Shown: piece by piece, positions 34,320 through 43,081 of the stretch
Position numbering within the stretch: position 1 is the stretch's first letter
How the letters are laid out: the number at the start of each line of letters is the position of its first letter
Assembly (NCBI RefSeq): GCF_051155795.1
Contig: NZ_DAXETW010000086.1
Coordinates: forward strand, 1-64,000
DNA: 64,000 nucleotides
Origin: Longibacter sp051155795
GTDB taxonomy: Bacteria > Bacteroidota > Rhodothermia > Rhodothermales > Salinibacteraceae
Reading direction: 5' to 3'
The notes under the pieces: generated by a model
What the model saw: the letters and a program-made list of their open reading frames with translations, nothing else
Told to the model about the DNA's origin: nothing
Database searches by the model: none
Made by a program: the position numbers and the translations under genes

Positions 34320-35081
34320 ATGCCCACGCTCCACCTCCTCGGTACCGGGGCCGCTGTCAGCGACCCGCACCGCACCACAACGATGCTGGCCGTGACCGAC
34401 GACGAATCAGATCAGCGGTCAACAATCCTCGTCGACTGCGGGGCGGACGTTCTCCAGCGACTACGCGAGTGTAGCGTATCCGTGCAACGTGTTGCCGGTC
34501 TCATCGTGACTCACGGCCACCCGGATCACTGCAGCGGCTTCCCGCTCTTCATGGAGCGACTGTGGCTGTACGGCCACCACGAGGCCATCCCCGTGCTCGG
34601 CATTTCCGCGGCGATTGAGCAGGTTCGCCGAACGTGGGATGCCTTTGCCTCGATCACGGAGGAATGGGACACGCCCGAGATCGACTTCCGCGTGACGGAC
34701 CCGACGCCCGCCGCAACGATGTGGCACGACCCGGTCTGGCGCGTGGCGTCCTGGCCCGTGAAGCACGGTATCGACAATGTCGGGCTCCGGTTCGAGCACG
34801 GCCCGACCGGGCGCGTCATCGCCTACTCATGCGACACGGAGCCGTGCCCGGCGGTGGTGCAGCTGTCGAAGGGGGCGGACCTGCTCGTCCACGAGGCAAC
34901 GGGGGCAACCGAAGGACACTCTTCGGCGGTGCAGGCGGCAGAAACGGCACGCGAGGCAGGCGTGGAGCGCCTCGTCCTGGTCCACCTCCCCGGGGGCGAC
35001 AAAGCCGACGATCTGACCGCCGCACGGGAGGTGTTTCCCAACACCGAGCTGGGAGCGGAGCTCGGTCGATACGACGTGTGA
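34320..35081 (+). CDS. Metallo-beta-lactamase fold hydrolase, RNase Z-like
   Basis: This 253-residue protein has the MBL metal motif THGHPDH (His65, His67, Asp69, His70), a preceding LVDCGADVLQRL, and later zinc-ligand regions VKHGIDNVGLRF, YSCDTEPCP and LLVHEATGA. The opening LHLLGTGAAVSDPHRTTT is typical of the RNase Z/ElaC-like branch, in which many members are uncharacterised hydrolases or phosphodiesterases. The exosite needed for tRNA processing is not evident, so I do not call it rnz. ATG at 34320 is chosen over an upstream extension. Confidence 0.85.
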   Translation: MPTLHLLGTGAAVSDPHRTTTMLAVTDDESDQRSTILVDCGADVLQRLRECSVSVQRVAGLIVTHGHPDHCSGFPLFMERLWLYGHHEAIPVLGISAAIEQVRRTWDAFASITEEWDTPEIDFRVTDPTPAATMWHDPVWRVASWPVKHGIDNVGLRFEHGPTGRVIAYSCDTEPCPAVVQLSKGADLLVHEATGATEGHSSAVQAAETAREAGVERLVLVHLPGGDKADDLTAAREVFPNTELGAELGRYDV

Positions 35082-35108
35082 TGGCACGTGGAAGTGGTTG
35101 CCAACCGC

Positions 35109-35753
35109 CTACCAGGGCAGGACGTAGAATGCGACGGCAAGGTAGTGGAAAACGCTCCCGGCCAACACAAACACGTGCCAGATGGCGTGGCTGTACGGGA
35201 GCGAATGCCAACCGTAGAAGATGACCCCCGCCGTATACGCCAGCCCGCCTGCAACGAGTAGAACGAGACCGCCAAACGGTATCGCCGCAGCCATCGGCTC
35301 CATGAAGAAGACGCTGACCCATCCCATCGCGAGGTAGAGAGACGTCGCGGACCAGTGGAAGCGATGCTGGGAGAAAAGCTTAAACAGCAGCCCCACGATT
35401 GCCAGGCCCCACACGATCGCCAGCAGCGTCCACCCCCACCCGTCCCGCATCAGTCCCATCGTAAACGGCGTGTACGTGCCCGCGATCAGCAGAAAGATCG
35501 CGATGTGATCGACGATTCGAAGAATCCGTTTCATCCGCCGGGTGCGTGCGCTATGGTACAAGGTGGACGCGCCATACAGAAACACGAGCGTACTGCCGAA
35601 GATGGTGCTACTCACGATATGCCAGACATCTCCGTACAGAGTAGCCAGCACGACGAGGACGGCGAGTCCGGCTGCGCTCAGGACGAGGCCGAAGCCATGG
35701 GTCAGGCTGTTTACTACTTCTTCTGCGTAGGTTTGACGTTGCTCTTCAGCCAT
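35109..35753 (-). CDS. Hemolysin III family membrane protein
   Basis: This 214-residue PAQR-like protein has seven hydrophobic segments. Family marks are the start EEVVNSLTHGFGLVLSAAGL, the STLYHSARTRRMKRILRIVDHIAIFLLIAGTYTPF core with conserved Ser, His, Asp and Thr, and the C-terminal HAIWHVFVLAGSVFHYLAV. Members are often named after a Bacillus cereus hemolysin, but most are housekeeping membrane proteins. ATG at 35753 gives MAEEQRQTYAEE; the longer open frame upstream is not membrane-like. It converges with the MBL gene. Confidence 0.93.
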   Translation of the reverse strand: MAEEQRQTYAEEVVNSLTHGFGLVLSAAGLAVLVVLATLYGDVWHIVSSTIFGSTLVFLYGASTLYHSARTRRMKRILRIVDHIAIFLLIAGTYTPFTMGLMRDGWGWTLLAIVWGLAIVGLLFKLFSQHRFHWSATSLYLAMGWVSVFFMEPMAAAIPFGGLVLLVAGGLAYTAGVIFYGWHSLPYSHAIWHVFVLAGSVFHYLAVAFYVLPW

Positions 35754-36049
35754 CGGGATGAAGCCAAATAGTGTGTGATCGCCCGGCCGGACGGCGCATG
35801 GAGGCCGGTCACCGGAGGGCAAGATTGAAAACGGTGGGTTCACGACGGGACGCCTCCCGGCTTCGTTCGCGGGACGCGCGTTGGCCGCCGGCACCTCGGT
35901 CGGAGCTTACACGACGGGCGGCGTGTAGAGACCGCCGACGGCCCGGACACATGAGCCTCGCGAGGCGACCTGCCATTCGCTGTGATAGGATACTGTCAAC
36001 GAACGATAACTGCCGGCGAGCAACCCGGATTGCTCGTATCGTTGCGTCA

Positions 36050-36703
36050 TTATTGCCGAGAGGAGGAGCTGCGCGTTAGCTGGGCGTCGCCATCGGCGTC
36101 CCCATGCCGCGGCTCATCGGGGCTTCGCTCTCCGTTCCTGCCTGTGTCTCGGACCGACGGTAGCGCCTGGCGCCACGACCGATACGCGAGGAGGTCCTGC
36201 TCGATTAGGAGCAGACAGAGGGAGACAACCGCCGCGTCGTCGATGGCGCCGACGCCCGGAATCACGTCCGGGATAAGGTCCATCGGGTTCAGAACATAGA
36301 GCAGCGAAAAGACCACGGCACTCAGCGTCCATCGGGGAAGGCTTCGGTAGCGTCCCGAGCGCGCGTCCTTTACCATCTGGAGAAGCAGGTGCCCATCGTC
36401 AAGTAACCGGCCGAGGGCCCCGGATCGGTCAAACGAAGACGCGATCTCATCGGCGCTCCGGGCCACGCGGTCTGCGTCCGCATCGGTAATTTCGTCCGCA
36501 CCACGGGACAGGAAGGCAGGATCAATCTGTTCAAGCTTTTCCCGGACGGCATCGGCGTCCATGGACTCCAGCCGGTTGCGGACGTCCGACGGCGAAACGC
36601 CGGAGGCCCGGTCACGAACCGCTGCGGCTTTCGAACTCAATCGCTCACGTCCGCGGCGCATTAGTTTTTTGATCCGGTCGCGCATTCCAGAAGGGGTAGA
36701 CAT
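36050..36703 (-). CDS. DUF1232/YkvA-family membrane protein
   Basis: In this 217-residue protein the conserved YkvA core sits at about residues 120-170: RWTLSAVVFSLLYVLNPMDLIPDVIPGVGAIDDAAVVSLCL, with the typical NPxDLIPD turn and two membrane-dipping segments. A ~110-residue charged helical N-terminal region and a polar Ser/Asp-rich tail are additions to the usual ~120-residue family. The molecular function is unknown. It follows the acyl-CoA carboxylase gene on the same strand with a 98-bp gap that contains a hairpin. Confidence 0.8.
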   Translation of the reverse strand: MSTPSGMRDRIKKLMRRGRERLSSKAAAVRDRASGVSPSDVRNRLESMDADAVREKLEQIDPAFLSRGADEITDADADRVARSADEIASSFDRSGALGRLLDDGHLLLQMVKDARSGRYRSLPRWTLSAVVFSLLYVLNPMDLIPDVIPGVGAIDDAAVVSLCLLLIEQDLLAYRSWRQALPSVRDTGRNGERSPDEPRHGDADGDAQLTRSSSSRQ

Positions 36704-36750
36704 GTCGGATCCGCTTTGACTGAGGCAGGCACCCGATGCTGGTACGCCGC

Positions 36751-36778
36751 ACCTGCACCGTGGTTACGGTGCACAGGT
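36751..36778. other. Hairpin between the carboxylase and YkvA-like genes
   Basis: ACCTGCACCGT and ACGGTGCACAGGT can pair around a GGTT loop with a two-base bulge. No T-run follows on the minus strand, so a simple terminator is doubtful; it may be an RNA stability or processing element. Confidence 0.3.
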
Positions 36779-36801
36779 AGCGGAAGGGGCAACGTGATCG
36801 G

Positions 36802-38487
36802 TCATGTTTGAATGACGCCGGCGTTGAACGGCGGGAGCTCTGGATTCAGATCCGCCGTGTCGATGCCTGCCGAGATCCATTCCCGCGTTCGGGCCGGGTC
36901 GATGATGGCATCCACCCACAACCGCGCGGCTGCGTAGTACGGCGTGGTCTGCTCCTCGTACCGGTTCTGAATCTCGTCCAGCAATTCCTGCTCGTCCTCT
37001 GCCGATAGCTCCTTCCCCTGCTTTTCGAGCTTTCGGACCTGGATCTGCTTCAGCACCTTCGATGCCTGCGTGCCGCCCATCACCGCGATCCGCGCCGTGG
37101 GCCACGCCAGCATCAGACGCGGATCATAGGCCCGGCCGCACATGGCGTAATTGCCCGCCCCGTACGAGTTGCCCATCACCACCGTAAACTTCGGTACCGT
37201 GGAGTTCGACACGGCATTGACCATTTTCGCGCCGTCCTTGATGATCCCCCCGTGCTCGGCTCGTTTGCCAACCATGAAGCCGGTGACGTCCTGAAAAAAA
37301 ACCAGCGGGATCTCTTTCTGATTGCAGTTCATCACGAACCGCGCGGCCTTGTCGGCGGCATCCGCGTAGATGACGCCGCCGACCTGAATTTCCCCCTTGT
37401 TCTCGTGTGAGGTGCGATTCCGGACGACGGAGCGCTGATTGGCAACGATGCCTACGTTCCAGCCGTCGATGCGCGCGTACCCGGTCAGAAGAGACCGGCC
37501 GTACCCCTTCTTGTACTCCGTCCACGAGTCCGCGTCGACGATCCGCGCGAGAATCTCGTGCATGTCGTACTGCGAAGTACCCTGATCCGGGAAAAGGCCG
37601 TAGATGTCATCCGGGGCAAAGGCGGGAGGTGCTGGCTCGTTGCGGCTGTAGCCGAACCGGTGCTCCGGACCCATGTGGCCCATCAGATTGCGAATAATCT
37701 GAAGCGCGTCCTCATCATCGTCCGCCTCGTAGTCGGTGACGCCCGAGATTTCGGAGTGGGTCGTGGCGCCGCCGAGCGTCTCGGCATCGACTTCTTCCCC
37801 AATCGCAGCTTTCACGAGGAAGGGCCCGGCGAGAAACACGGATCCGGTTCCGTTCACGATGATGGCTTCATCGCTCATGATGGGAAGGTACGCCCCCCCA
37901 GCCACACAGCTGCCCATAATGGCTGCAATTTGTGGAATGCCGCGACTCGACAGAATCGCGTTGTTGCGGAAAATCCGACCGAAGTGATCTTTGTCCGGGA
38001 AGATCTCGTCCTGCTTTGGCAGGAAGACGCCGGCGGAGTCGACGAGGTAAATGATCGGGACGTGGTTTTCCAGGGCAATCTCCTGGGCGCGCAGGTTCTT
38101 TTTAGCGGTGATCGGAAACCATGCACCCGCCTTGACGGTGGCGTCGTTCGCCACGATCACAGCGCGTCGCCCGTTGACATGGCCCAGGCCCATTACGGTG
38201 CCGCCGGCCGGACAGCCCCCCTCCTCGTCGTACATTCCATCACCGGCAAAAATGCCGATCTCGTGAAACGTCTCGGGATCGTCGATCAGCGCCTCGATAC
38301 GTTCGCGGGCGGTGAGCTTCCCGCGGTCGTGTTCTCGCTGCATCCGGCGCTCCCCCCCGCCCTTACGAATCTCGGCTTCACGTTCGCGAAGCTCTTGAAG
38401 AAGCGCCTCGTAATGAGCCGCTCGCTTCTGGTAGGAAGCGCTTTCAGGATCGGCACTCGAGCCAATGGATGTGATCGGCGAAGACAT
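36802..38487 (-). CDS. Acyl-CoA carboxylase, carboxyltransferase (beta) subunit
   Basis: This 561-residue biotin-dependent carboxyltransferase resembles methylcrotonyl-CoA carboxylase beta subunits. It has both crotonase-fold halves: the N-terminal ARERIEALIDDPETFHEIG and YLVDSAGVFLPKQDEIFPDKDHFGRIF, and the C-terminal VGGVIYADAADKAARFV, FFQDVTGFMVGKRAEHGGIIKDGAK and SYGAGNYAMCGRAYDPR. The YLVDSAGVFLP and FFQDVTGF regions are typical of the MCC/geranyl-CoA group, but propionyl-CoA is possible. No biotin carboxylase subunit is adjacent. ATG at 38487 is chosen; the open frame continues 27 codons upstream. Confidence 0.9.
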   Translation of the reverse strand: MSSPITSIGSSADPESASYQKRAAHYEALLQELREREAEIRKGGGERRMQREHDRGKLTARERIEALIDDPETFHEIGIFAGDGMYDEEGGCPAGGTVMGLGHVNGRRAVIVANDATVKAGAWFPITAKKNLRAQEIALENHVPIIYLVDSAGVFLPKQDEIFPDKDHFGRIFRNNAILSSRGIPQIAAIMGSCVAGGAYLPIMSDEAIIVNGTGSVFLAGPFLVKAAIGEEVDAETLGGATTHSEISGVTDYEADDDEDALQIIRNLMGHMGPEHRFGYSRNEPAPPAFAPDDIYGLFPDQGTSQYDMHEILARIVDADSWTEYKKGYGRSLLTGYARIDGWNVGIVANQRSVVRNRTSHENKGEIQVGGVIYADAADKAARFVMNCNQKEIPLVFFQDVTGFMVGKRAEHGGIIKDGAKMVNAVSNSTVPKFTVVMGNSYGAGNYAMCGRAYDPRLMLAWPTARIAVMGGTQASKVLKQIQVRKLEKQGKELSAEDEQELLDEIQNRYEEQTTPYYAAARLWVDAIIDPARTREWISAGIDTADLNPELPPFNAGVIQT

Positions 38488-38823
38488 ACAGGTCGGGCAG
38501 CAAGACGAAGGTCGGTGAGGGTGCCTCAACGTACTCCGCCCGAACCCCAAACGAAACCGTGCGACCACGGAGTCTCCGCAAATTGCACCGTATCTTCGTC
38601 CCCGCCAGCGTCACAAACGGTCTCTCAGACCGCATCCACGACGCCCTTCGAACGGTGTAGAAGATCCCTGAGGACGCAAATCCTTCGTCTAAAAAAGCGC
38701 CACCCGTCCTGGTGAAGACGGGTGGCGCCGTGTACCAGCACGCACAAGAATCGCCAGACACTCATCCATGGCGCGAACAGCCACGGAGAAGAACGGCGGG
38801 CGACGGTGCGGACCGAGTGGCCC
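38488..38823. other. Intergenic region with the csbD terminator
   Basis: This 336-bp gap lies between two minus-strand genes. It contains the strong terminator of the CsbD gene (38691-38728). The part between the terminator and the carboxylase gene should hold the latter's promoter; I see no clear elements. Confidence 0.45.
38691..38728 (-). terminator. Strong Rho-independent terminator after the CsbD gene
   Basis: A perfect 12-bp stem (38697-38708 with 38717-38728, GCGCCACCCGTC/GACGGGTGGCGC) with an 8-nt loop is followed on the minus strand by TTTTTT (38691-38696). It lies 96 bp past the stop of the CsbD-like gene. Confidence 0.9.
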
Positions 38824-39018
38824 TTACAGGATTGCGCTCATCTTGCGGCGAATTTCCTCCGGCGATTCTCCCGTCTTGTCATGAATAAGCCCCACGATCT
38901 TGTGCATTTCGCCGCGGGCGCGCTTCATTTCCTTGTCGTCGAAATCTGCGTCGTCCCAGATCGCCTTGATCTGGTCTCGGACGCGACGCCAGCTCTCGTT
39001 CATTGCTTTTGTTGCCAT
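38824..39018 (-). CDS. CsbD-family stress protein
   Basis: This 64-residue, helical, highly charged protein has the CsbD pattern: MNESWRRVRDQIKAIWDDADFDDKEM, then a hydrophobic-spaced second helix EMHKIVGLIHDKTGESPEEIRRKM. CsbD was found as a sigma-B-controlled general stress protein in Bacillus; the biochemical role is unknown. A good Shine-Dalgarno-like AGAGG lies about 8 bp before the ATG, unusual in this window. It has its own strong terminator, so it is probably a highly expressed single-gene transcript. Confidence 0.85.
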   Translation of the reverse strand: MATKAMNESWRRVRDQIKAIWDDADFDDKEMKRARGEMHKIVGLIHDKTGESPEEIRRKMSAIL

Positions 39019-39380
39019 CGTACAACCTCTTTGGGCCTTATTTTCAGGTTCGCACTCGTTTATATACCGGTCGCATGTAATCGTGGTTTCGCTCTGAAAC
39101 CCGACCGCACCATCACCGCGGGCCGGCGCGACCGTTCACATTGCAATCCGCGCGTCGCCTGATGACGGGTACACACGGCACCATAGCAACATCGTCAAGG
39201 TTGTCAGGGACGGCGTCAGCGTCGAGGCAAGAGGCCGTTATAGCAGGCGTGGCAGAGGAACGTCTTTGCCCTATTGGGACGAACAGGATCGGCCCGCAGT
39301 CGTAAATTTGATCCTGACGATACCCGGACCTTCGAGCTGCTACGCTCCGACCTTTCCCTCAATCCCCTCTCGTCCCATTT
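39019..39380. other. Intergenic region between divergent csbD and hemY-type genes
   Basis: This 362-bp divergent spacer contains the CsbD ribosome-binding site (AGAGG next to 39025), an AT-rich TTATATA stretch near 39060 on the csbD side, and a Bacteroidota-type -7 box (39303-39310) on the hemY side. No gene is supported. Confidence 0.45.
39303..39310 (+). promoter_or_regulatory. Candidate -7 box for the protoporphyrinogen oxidase gene
   Basis: TAAATTTG matches the Bacteroidota consensus TAnnTTTG exactly and lies 71 bp before the ATG. A TTGGG at 39274-39278 is a possible -33 partner but the spacing is longer than usual. Confidence 0.4.
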
Positions 39381-40754
39381 ATGTCAGTCGGCATCATCGG
39401 TGCAGGAATTGCTGGCCTAACAGCCGCCTACAAACTTCAACAGGCAGGCGTCCCGGTACGGGTGCTCGAAGCCACGAGTGAAACGGGCGGCATGATCCGC
39501 AGCGAGACGGTCGACGGCTTTCTCGTCGAGCACGGACCGAACTCGCTACGTGACACCAATGACCTTCTTCCGGAGATCATCGACAACCTCGACCTTCGCG
39601 ATCAGGTGGTCGACGCGTCGTCGGTTGCCCGACAACGATTCGTTGTAAAGGACGGCACACCCGTTCCGCTCCCGATGTCCCCGGTATCGTTTCTGACGAC
39701 CTCGCTCCTCAGCGCAAAGGGGAAGCTTCGCCTTCTGATGGAGCCGTTCATCGGCCGCAGCGACGACGAGACGGAAACCGTCGCTTCCTTCGTCCGACGA
39801 CGCCTCGGCCGGGAGATTCTGGACTACGCAGTCGACCCATTTGTTGGCGGCATTTTCGCCGGTGATCCCGCCCAGTTGTCTGTCCGTCACGCATTCTCTC
39901 GCCTGCAGGAAATGGAGGCGGAGCACGGCTCGCTCTTCCGGGGCATGATTCATGCAGCACGCAACCGATCTTCTTCGAGCAAGCGATCCGGTTCTATCTA
40001 CTCGTTTCGCAAGGGGTTGGAGACGCTTCCTCGCGCGATGACGGACGCGCTCGATGAGTCGGTCCACCTGAGCACCCCCGTCGAAGCTCTTCGGCGCGAT
40101 GAACAGCGCTGGCATGTGGCGACCCGGGAGGCAGACGGGGCGACGCGTATGCATTTCTTTGATGCTGTGATCAGTACGGTTCCGCTCTACCGGCTACCGG
40201 CGATCGATTTCCCCTCCGATGTTGACCTGAGCCCGCTCGAACACGTGCCCTATCCGCCGGTGAGCGTGCTCGCTCTCGGATTCGACCGGGACGACGTCGA
40301 CCATCCCCTCGATGGCTTCGGGATGCTGGTTCCGAAAGTCGAGCGGGACTTCAACATCCTGGGATGCCTGTTCTCCTCCACGCTCTTCCCTGGTCGTGCT
40401 CCGGACGGCCAGGTTCTGCTGACCACGTTCGTCGGCGGAACGCGGCACCCGAAGATGGGCCTCGAAGAAACATCAGAGGTTCGCTCCACCGTGCTGCAAG
40501 ACCTTCGACATCTTCTCGGCGTGAGGGGAAAACCGAACTTCATCCGGCACATCCAGTGGCAACGCGCGATCCCGCAGTATACGCAGGATCACGGGCAGGT
40601 ACGAGCGGTCATCGACCGGATCGAGTCACGCAATCCCGGGTTCCATCTCGCCGGCAACTACCGGTCGGGGATTTCCGTCGGCGACGCCATGCAATCCGGC
40701 GCGGATGCCGCGGAGACCGTTCTAAACGGGGTGCCGTCCCTCACGGCGGCGTGA
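39381..40754 (+). CDS. hemY: Protoporphyrinogen oxidase (HemY/HemG flavoprotein type)
   Basis: This 457-residue FAD enzyme oxidises protoporphyrinogen IX (or coproporphyrinogen III in the related pathway) in late heme synthesis. It opens with the dinucleotide-binding fold VGIIGAGIAGLTAAYKLQQAG, then ETGGMIRSETVDGFLVEHGPNSL, and has the family stretch LDYAVDPFVGGIFAGDPAQLSVRHAF. The C-terminal FAD motif is HLAGNYRSGISVGDAMQSG. Length is normal. It is transcribed alone from the divergent spacer with csbD and is far from hemE. Confidence 0.93.
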   Translation: MSVGIIGAGIAGLTAAYKLQQAGVPVRVLEATSETGGMIRSETVDGFLVEHGPNSLRDTNDLLPEIIDNLDLRDQVVDASSVARQRFVVKDGTPVPLPMSPVSFLTTSLLSAKGKLRLLMEPFIGRSDDETETVASFVRRRLGREILDYAVDPFVGGIFAGDPAQLSVRHAFSRLQEMEAEHGSLFRGMIHAARNRSSSSKRSGSIYSFRKGLETLPRAMTDALDESVHLSTPVEALRRDEQRWHVATREADGATRMHFFDAVISTVPLYRLPAIDFPSDVDLSPLEHVPYPPVSVLALGFDRDDVDHPLDGFGMLVPKVERDFNILGCLFSSTLFPGRAPDGQVLLTTFVGGTRHPKMGLEETSEVRSTVLQDLRHLLGVRGKPNFIRHIQWQRAIPQYTQDHGQVRAVIDRIESRNPGFHLAGNYRSGISVGDAMQSGADAAETVLNGVPSLTAA

Positions 40755-40835
40755 CTCGAAACAATGATCATGGATCGACTCATCGCCAGGGTCAGCACGC
40801 GCAGCAAGGGGGCTCCGCACAGCCTGACGGCGGCG

Positions 40836-41564
40836 TCACGCTCTCCCGGTCTCTCGCGTAAGATGACGAAGCAGGCGGCGCTTGACCACGGGTAGCATCG
40901 TCTCTTCGTACGGGAATGCCACGTCGGTATCGAAGAGATACGTCGCCGGATTCGGCAAATCGCGCCGCTCCTTCACCAGCTCCAGCTTGATCGAACTGGG
41001 GTGCGGCTCTACATCCTTGCAGGAGACCGACCGACAGAGCGTCGTGCGGAGCATCCGCGCCTTCTCCCCATCGTCGCGGACGACGGACATCGTGTACCGA
41101 AAGACCCGAAATTCGCTCTCCGTACGATCGGGGACCATCAGGTATCCTTCCTTGAGGTATGATGGCACAATACCAACCGTCTCGACCTCAAGTTGCTCCT
41201 CGACGAACTCGTAGACCGCTTTTCCTTCATTAAGCGTATCCTCGACGTGAGGAAGCGCCCATTCCAGAAGCCGGGCGACGACAGTCATCTCATCGTCCTC
41301 CAGCTGCGGCCACTCGTAGGTCAACTCCATCTCGTCCCAGTCCACGCCCGACACCGTTCCGCTCCGCCTGGAGCGCATTTGCTCGCTCGTCTCCAGCATG
41401 GTGGTAATCGACCGGTAGAACGCCACGAGATCGCCAAGGTGCGGGTAAATACGATTTTCCGAGAATGCGTCGCGCGCATGCTTCAAGGCAGCGAGGATCC
41501 TGTACTGTGTCTGCTCGACGTCACGTACGGCGCCGGTGAAGAGATCAACGTTGAGAGGGGTCAT
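40836..41564 (-). CDS. Hypothetical protein, 242 residues
   Basis: This soluble acidic protein has no signal peptide or membrane segment. The first half is helical (LFTGAVRDVEQTQYRILAALKHARDAFSENRIYPHL, then YRSITTMLETSEQMRSRRSG). The second half is strand-rich (EFRVFRYTMSVVRDDGEKARMLRTTLCRSVSCKDV) and ends in a basic helix. Even composition and length suggest a real protein, but I do not recognise the family. It converges with the protoporphyrinogen oxidase gene. Confidence 0.75.
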   Translation of the reverse strand: MTPLNVDLFTGAVRDVEQTQYRILAALKHARDAFSENRIYPHLGDLVAFYRSITTMLETSEQMRSRRSGTVSGVDWDEMELTYEWPQLEDDEMTVVARLLEWALPHVEDTLNEGKAVYEFVEEQLEVETVGIVPSYLKEGYLMVPDRTESEFRVFRYTMSVVRDDGEKARMLRTTLCRSVSCKDVEPHPSSIKLELVKERRDLPNPATYLFDTDVAFPYEETMLPVVKRRLLRHLTRETGRA

Positions 41565-41943
41565 AGATCAGCGGGGGCCTGTCTCTGGGGGTGTTCATGA
41601 AAATCTAACACGCCCTCCATGCAACGTCAACGATTATGCCACGGATCCACCGGCTGCCCGCACGAATTCACATTTATGACTCGCTTCGAGGTCAGGTTTA
41701 CCTGCAAATATTTGTTACCACTCAGTCCCTGCGAGTGCTAATCGGTCGCGGAATTGCGACCCGTTCCCCACGTACGAGCCGGTGCTCGATCGGCACCCGC
41801 CGACCGCTCGCGTCAACTGCAGGTTCAGCCCCCACCTGACCTGCGCCTCGATACACGCCTTTGTGGAACCGACCACGCATTGACGTGAAAAGGCGGACAC
41901 CCGACGGTGCCCGCCCTTTCGTATCCGTACCGGCTGATGATTC
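41565..41943. other. Intergenic region with a terminator
   Basis: This 379-bp gap contains the dienoyl-CoA reductase terminator (41888-41915) and, nearer 41565, the presumed promoter of the 40836-41564 gene. Short open frames on both strands are unsupported. Confidence 0.45.
41888..41915 (-). terminator. Terminator after the dienoyl-CoA reductase gene
   Basis: The hairpin GGCGG-A-CACC / GGTG-C-CCGCC (41892-41915) with one internal mismatch and a CGAC loop is followed by TTTT on the minus strand (41888-41891). It lies about 30 bp past the stop codon. Confidence 0.8.
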
Positions 41944-42801
41944 CTACTTTTTCGGCTTCATCATGTCCATCATTGACTTAATCGTATCGCGCGACATGCG
42001 GGTGAAGTCGTTGAACTGACCGCCGGCGGTCAAAACCTCTCCGCCATCGAACGTCACGAGTTCGCCGTTCATGTAGTTCGCCATGTCGCTCAGCATGAAC
42101 ACAGCCAGGTTCGCGAGCTCCTCCGGCTCTCCGAAACGGCGGAGCGGGATCCGCTGCTTCATCTGCTCCTCCATGTCCGTACCCGGCACGAGGCGCTCCC
42201 ACGCACCTTCCGTCGGGAAAGGACCGGGAGCGATCGCGTTCAACCGAATGTTTGCCGTCCCCCACTCGGCCGCCAGGGATCGCGTCATTGCCACTACGCC
42301 GGCCTTCGACATCGCGCTCGGAAGGACGAAGGCGCTTCCCGTCTCCGCATACGTCGTTGCAATGGACAGTACGACGCCTTCCTCGTCTCGATCAATCCAC
42401 CGCTTTCCGCAGGTTTGCGTGCAGTAGAAGGAGCCGTACAGGTTGGTCTTGATGATGGCGTCGAAGCCGTTCGGGGAGATATCCTCTGCGGCCGCGAGGA
42501 AGTTGGCTGCGGCGTTGTTTACAAGATGTGTCACCGGCCCCTGTCGCTCCTCGGCTTCGTCGAAGAACGCTGTCACAGAGTCGACCTCGCGTACGTTGCA
42601 GGAGATGCCCTCCGCCGTGCCCCCGGCCTCGCGAATGTCGGAAACGGTGGTCTCGAGGGGCTCTTCGCGTCGCCCGTTGATCGTGACGCGCGCGTCGAGC
42701 TCTGCGAACCGCATGGCCATGGCCCGCCCGAGTCCGGTACCACCACCAGTGACCACGATGTGAGTGTCTTCGAGAAGCGTCGGAGAGTAGGAGTCGCTCA
42801 T
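41944..42801 (-). CDS. 2,4-dienoyl-CoA reductase, short-chain dehydrogenase type (DECR-like)
   Basis: This 285-residue SDR enzyme should reduce 2,4-dienoyl-CoA with NADPH during beta-oxidation of polyunsaturated acids. It has the cofactor motif TGGGTGLGRAMA near residues 18-29 and NNAA at about 94-97. The usual SDR catalytic YxxxK is replaced: the region reads SAFVLPSAMSKAGVVAMT, which matches mitochondrial DECR1 enzymes, where that Tyr is also absent. The stretch IAPGPFPTEGAWERL supports the same subgroup. Its place next to fadE fits the role. It ends at its own terminator, so it is a separate transcript. Confidence 0.85.
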   Translation of the reverse strand: MSDSYSPTLLEDTHIVVTGGGTGLGRAMAMRFAELDARVTINGRREEPLETTVSDIREAGGTAEGISCNVREVDSVTAFFDEAEERQGPVTHLVNNAAANFLAAAEDISPNGFDAIIKTNLYGSFYCTQTCGKRWIDRDEEGVVLSIATTYAETGSAFVLPSAMSKAGVVAMTRSLAAEWGTANIRLNAIAPGPFPTEGAWERLVPGTDMEEQMKQRIPLRRFGEPEELANLAVFMLSDMANYMNGELVTFDGGEVLTAGGQFNDFTRMSRDTIKSMMDMMKPKK

Positions 42802-42986
42802 GGGAAAGGGAGGTGTTCATGTGGGCAGGACAGAGTGTACGCACACCGGATGCTATCACCCGGGTGCGGCGTTCAGTAAACAAAATCGGGCGCAAAATCT
42901 CACCTTCGTCCGGGCGCCCGGGACGGATCCGCAAGCGTCGATATAACCCATTGCCAGGGCGGGCGAAGGGGCGTCGACATAAGTAC

Positions 42987-43027
42987 AAAAACGCCCACCT
43001 GGGGAGGATCGACTCTCCAGGCGGGCG
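42987..43027 (-). terminator. Terminator after fadE
   Basis: Long inverted repeats CGCCCACCTGGGGAG and CTCTCCAGGCGGGCG (42992-43027) form a stem with few mismatches and a short loop; TTTTT follows on the minus strand (42987-42991). It lies 55 bp past the fadE stop. Confidence 0.88.
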
Positions 43028-43081
43028 GTCATAGCACGGGTCGCGCTTGCCTCTGCAGAGGCGCGGCGACGTGGAACGCGG

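Noticed and set aside
34816..35322. Minus-strand open frames across the end of the MBL gene and start of the hemolysin III region
   Set aside because: Arg/Pro/Cys-rich shadows of the plus-strand MBL hydrolase and of the hemolysin III gene in another frame.
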